DNA of 17,871 bases, taken from Ignavibacteria bacterium UBA961. Its GTDB lineage: Bacteria > Bacteroidota > Ignavibacteria > Kapaibacteriales > UBA961. Position 1 is the stretch's first letter; the number at the start of each line of letters is the position of its first letter. Both the position numbers and the translations under genes were made by a program. Under the pieces are notes generated by a model. The model was not told where the DNA came from and searched no databases. It saw only the letters and a program-made list of their open reading frames with translations. The stretch spans positions 1-17,871 of the forward strand of contig DBCJ01000061.1 of NCBI GenBank assembly GCA_002293005.1, given 5' to 3'. This document shows positions 16,148-17,871 of this stretch, one piece after another.

Positions 16148-16184
16148 AAAAAAGTAATAGCCCTCACAAAGTGAGAGCTATTAC
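16148..16184 (-). terminator. Intrinsic terminator of the TPR-HTH regulator gene
   Basis: On the minus strand GTAATAGC (16184-16177) pairs perfectly with GCTATTAC (16161-16154). After a single-base mismatch, an inner CTCAC/GTGAG stem closes a 3-nt loop. Six T residues follow (16153-16148). It stands back to back with the plus-strand tRNA terminator. Confidence 0.88.
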
Positions 16185-16216
16185 CGTATCCTGCCCCTGA
16201 TAGCCAATAGTAAAGA

Positions 16217-16230
16217 TCATCTCGAGATGA
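16217..16230. repeat. 14-bp perfect palindrome
   Basis: TCATCTCGAGATGA lies between the TPR-HTH gene stop and its terminator, within the transcribed 3' region. It could be a protein site or part of the mRNA tail. No function can be assigned. Confidence 0.35.
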
Positions 16231-16337
16231 AGAATATATCCCTATTCCAATCACTGTGATCTAATGGCAACTTACAGGGATTACTACTCAATCCTACCCC
16301 ATAAAAACCCTATATTTTTCTATGCTGAAAAATTATA

Positions 16338-17871
16338 TTAGATGGAAATGATATATGATGAAAGTGATTCTTTTGCTTTGAGTCTACATTTTTTTCGCAA
16401 ACGCATGCGATGATTCTCTATGCTCTTTATAGTAACACCGCATAATGTGGCAATATATTGACTAGTCAAACCTAGCTTTATCAATTTTGCAATCTTTAAT
16501 TCCATATTGGTTATTGTGGGAATCAGCCTCAATAGTAGTTGTGAGAATTCCGGATGCATTTTATCGCATTCAATCATATATGATTCCAGAGTAGGTTGAT
16601 TTGTCTTTCCCTTAGCAACCATTTGATACAATTGGTCAGTGGATACTCCTTGATTGCTCTTGTGAGATTTATTCTCAATCAACAATTCTATTGCCGAGAT
16701 AGCCTTTTGTAATTCTACGTGCCTTTTCTTCAACGATTCATGTTCTTCTCTCAATTGAACAACTTCATCTAGTATGACTTTGGTATATGTTGGCTTTCCT
16801 TGTTGAATCATTTTTTGCTTTTCGATTAAAGCTACATGTTCCAATTTCTTGATATAGATTTCAATCTCTTCTTGATGTAGTTGTCCTACAATCTCCCTAT
16901 ATCGAATCATATATTCAGCGGACAATTTCCATTCCTCAAAGTTATATGCAATTACACGAATGCTATGCGCGATTGCGCACTCCAATCTAAGAATTTTCAT
17001 TTTTCTAGCTAATATTCCGGCTTCTGTGAAGTATTTCATTGATTGCTGAAAACTCTTTAAAGGATTCTCTAATCTCCCATAAAACTCACCCATTTCTTTA
17101 TATGATTCCGCAAGTCTCATTGTAATGTCTGTTGACTTGTAAAATGATATGCACTCCAATAGTGTGTCTCTTGCTCCCTCCCAATCATTAGCCATGCGAA
17201 GCATATCGGCATTTCTGAAATAGAGCGCGCCTTTATCAAAATCATTTCTGTAAACAACCCAGCTTTGTTCTGCGAATTCAAGATACTTCCTTGCATTATT
17301 ATAGTCATTGAGAAATATATAATTTCTACTCAAATTTATATTTGACTTAAAGTGAAGTTCAGGAGTCGCAGTCTCAAACACTTTCAAAGCTTGTGCTTGC
17401 AATATGGCTTCAGATGATTCAGTAAATTGACTTTGATTATAATACACCGCACCTTTGACAAATAATGCCTCACACAATACCATATTGTCATTTCCAAGAT
17501 ACTTCTGTGCAATAAGTTCAACTTCTATGATACACTGGAGACATTCAGGGAAATTCACATAAGTCTGCAAATAGAAGCTAGCAAGAAGCAACTTTGCCCT
17601 TGCCCTGATCTCATGCAATCTATACCTTGCAAATGCTTTGCAATGTCTTTCGATTCTTTCTGCCATCTCTTCTTTTGTAAACTGAGATCTATTTTGGAAT
17701 GTTTCTATGAATCCCATTAATTCAGTTTTAAGGGATGCGGATTCATTTCCAATATTTAGCTCAATCTCTTTTGCAATGTCCGAAAGAGTTTTCCCTTCCT
17801 TCTCCCTAATGGACTTGACAATTTCGATGGATAGCTTCTTAAAATTCCCTGACTTCCCTGCTTGATTTTTC
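16338..17871 (-). CDS. TPR and coiled-coil protein with C-terminal LuxR-type HTH, 5' end outside window
   Basis: An ATG at 17717 would give 459 residues, but the same frame is open for 51 more codons to the window edge. That part reads like protein (helical, KKLSIEIVKSIREKEGKTL) and no Shine-Dalgarno sequence precedes 17717, so I take the gene as 5'-truncated with at least 510 codons here. Before the last 150 residues it is all helical with TPR-like pairs (ALFVKGAVYYNQSQFTESSE, ESYKEMGEFYGRLENPLKSF). A coiled coil (LDEVVQLREEHESLKKRHVE) follows. The last 60 residues are a GerE/LuxR-like HTH: ITNMELKIAKLIKLGLTSQ, then IATLCGVTIKSIENHR and MRLRKKCRL. Bacteroidota have many TPR-HTH regulators of this plan; the target genes are unknown. 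No membrane segment or kinase domain is seen in the window part. Confidence 0.85.
   Translation of the reverse strand, partial: KNQAGKSGNFKKLSIEIVKSIREKEGKTLSDIAKEIELNIGNESASLKTELMGFIETFQNRSQFTKEEMAERIERHCKAFARYRLHEIRARAKLLLASFYLQTYVNFPECLQCIIEVELIAQKYLGNDNMVLCEALFVKGAVYYNQSQFTESSEAILQAQALKVFETATPELHFKSNINLSRNYIFLNDYNNARKYLEFAEQSWVVYRNDFDKGALYFRNADMLRMANDWEGARDTLLECISFYKSTDITMRLAESYKEMGEFYGRLENPLKSFQQSMKYFTEAGILARKMKILRLECAIAHSIRVIAYNFEEWKLSAEYMIRYREIVGQLHQEEIEIYIKKLEHVALIEKQKMIQQGKPTYTKVILDEVVQLREEHESLKKRHVELQKAISAIELLIENKSHKSNQGVSTDQLYQMVAKGKTNQPTLESYMIECDKMHPEFSQLLLRLIPTITNMELKIAKLIKLGLTSQYIATLCGVTIKSIENHRMRLRKKCRLKAKESLSSYIISI

Overview
The window is chromosomal DNA of low GC content (roughly 35-40 % by eye). 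Its proteins fit a member of the Bacteroidota/Chlorobiota (FCB) group. The main clues are a C-terminal type IX secretion (T9SS) sorting domain on one exported protein, an SBBP-repeat surface protein, a TPR protein with a LuxR-type helix-turn-helix of the Bacteroidota kind, leaders that mostly lack Shine-Dalgarno sequences, and TAnnTTTG-like -7 boxes before hppA and the tRNA. No finer placement is possible without a search.

Layout, left to right. 1-1488 (-): 3'-truncated SBBP beta-propeller surface protein. 1599-2336 (-): polytopic membrane protein made of two related halves. 2397-2425: two abutting inverted repeats in the divergent promoter region. 2500-4730 (+): two-gene cell-surface glycan unit, a Wzx-like flippase and a family 2 glycosyltransferase, coupled by an ATGA overlap. 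4721-9069 (-): mraZ, rsmH, a T9SS-exported protein with several OB-like domains, and rpe, closely spaced and probably one transcript; the last gene overlaps the glycosyltransferase gene tail to tail. 9070-9891: an 822-base intergenic region with MraZ-type operator repeats before mraZ, a second copy of that module about 455 bases further upstream, and a possible 38-codon ORF between them. 9892-12012 (-): AAA/STAND ATPase with a helical C-terminal half. 12118-13497 (-): rmuC. 13678-15810 (-): K+-dependent membrane pyrophosphatase. 16034-16107 (+): tRNA-Val(GAC). 16338-17871 (-): TPR/coiled-coil/LuxR-HTH regulator, 5'-truncated by the window edge.

How the parts relate. Most of the content is housekeeping: rRNA methylation, pentose-phosphate epimerisation, pyrophosphate-driven proton pumping and genome maintenance. 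Around it lie envelope and export genes. Three minus-strand units end in recognisable hairpin/T-run terminators (after hppA, rmuC and the TPR-HTH gene). The tRNA has its own plus-strand terminator, back to back with that of the TPR-HTH gene. The strongest regulatory signal is the duplicated MraZ-box module at 9196-9261 and 9651-9715. No CRISPR array, insertion sequence, prophage or recognisable defence system is visible.
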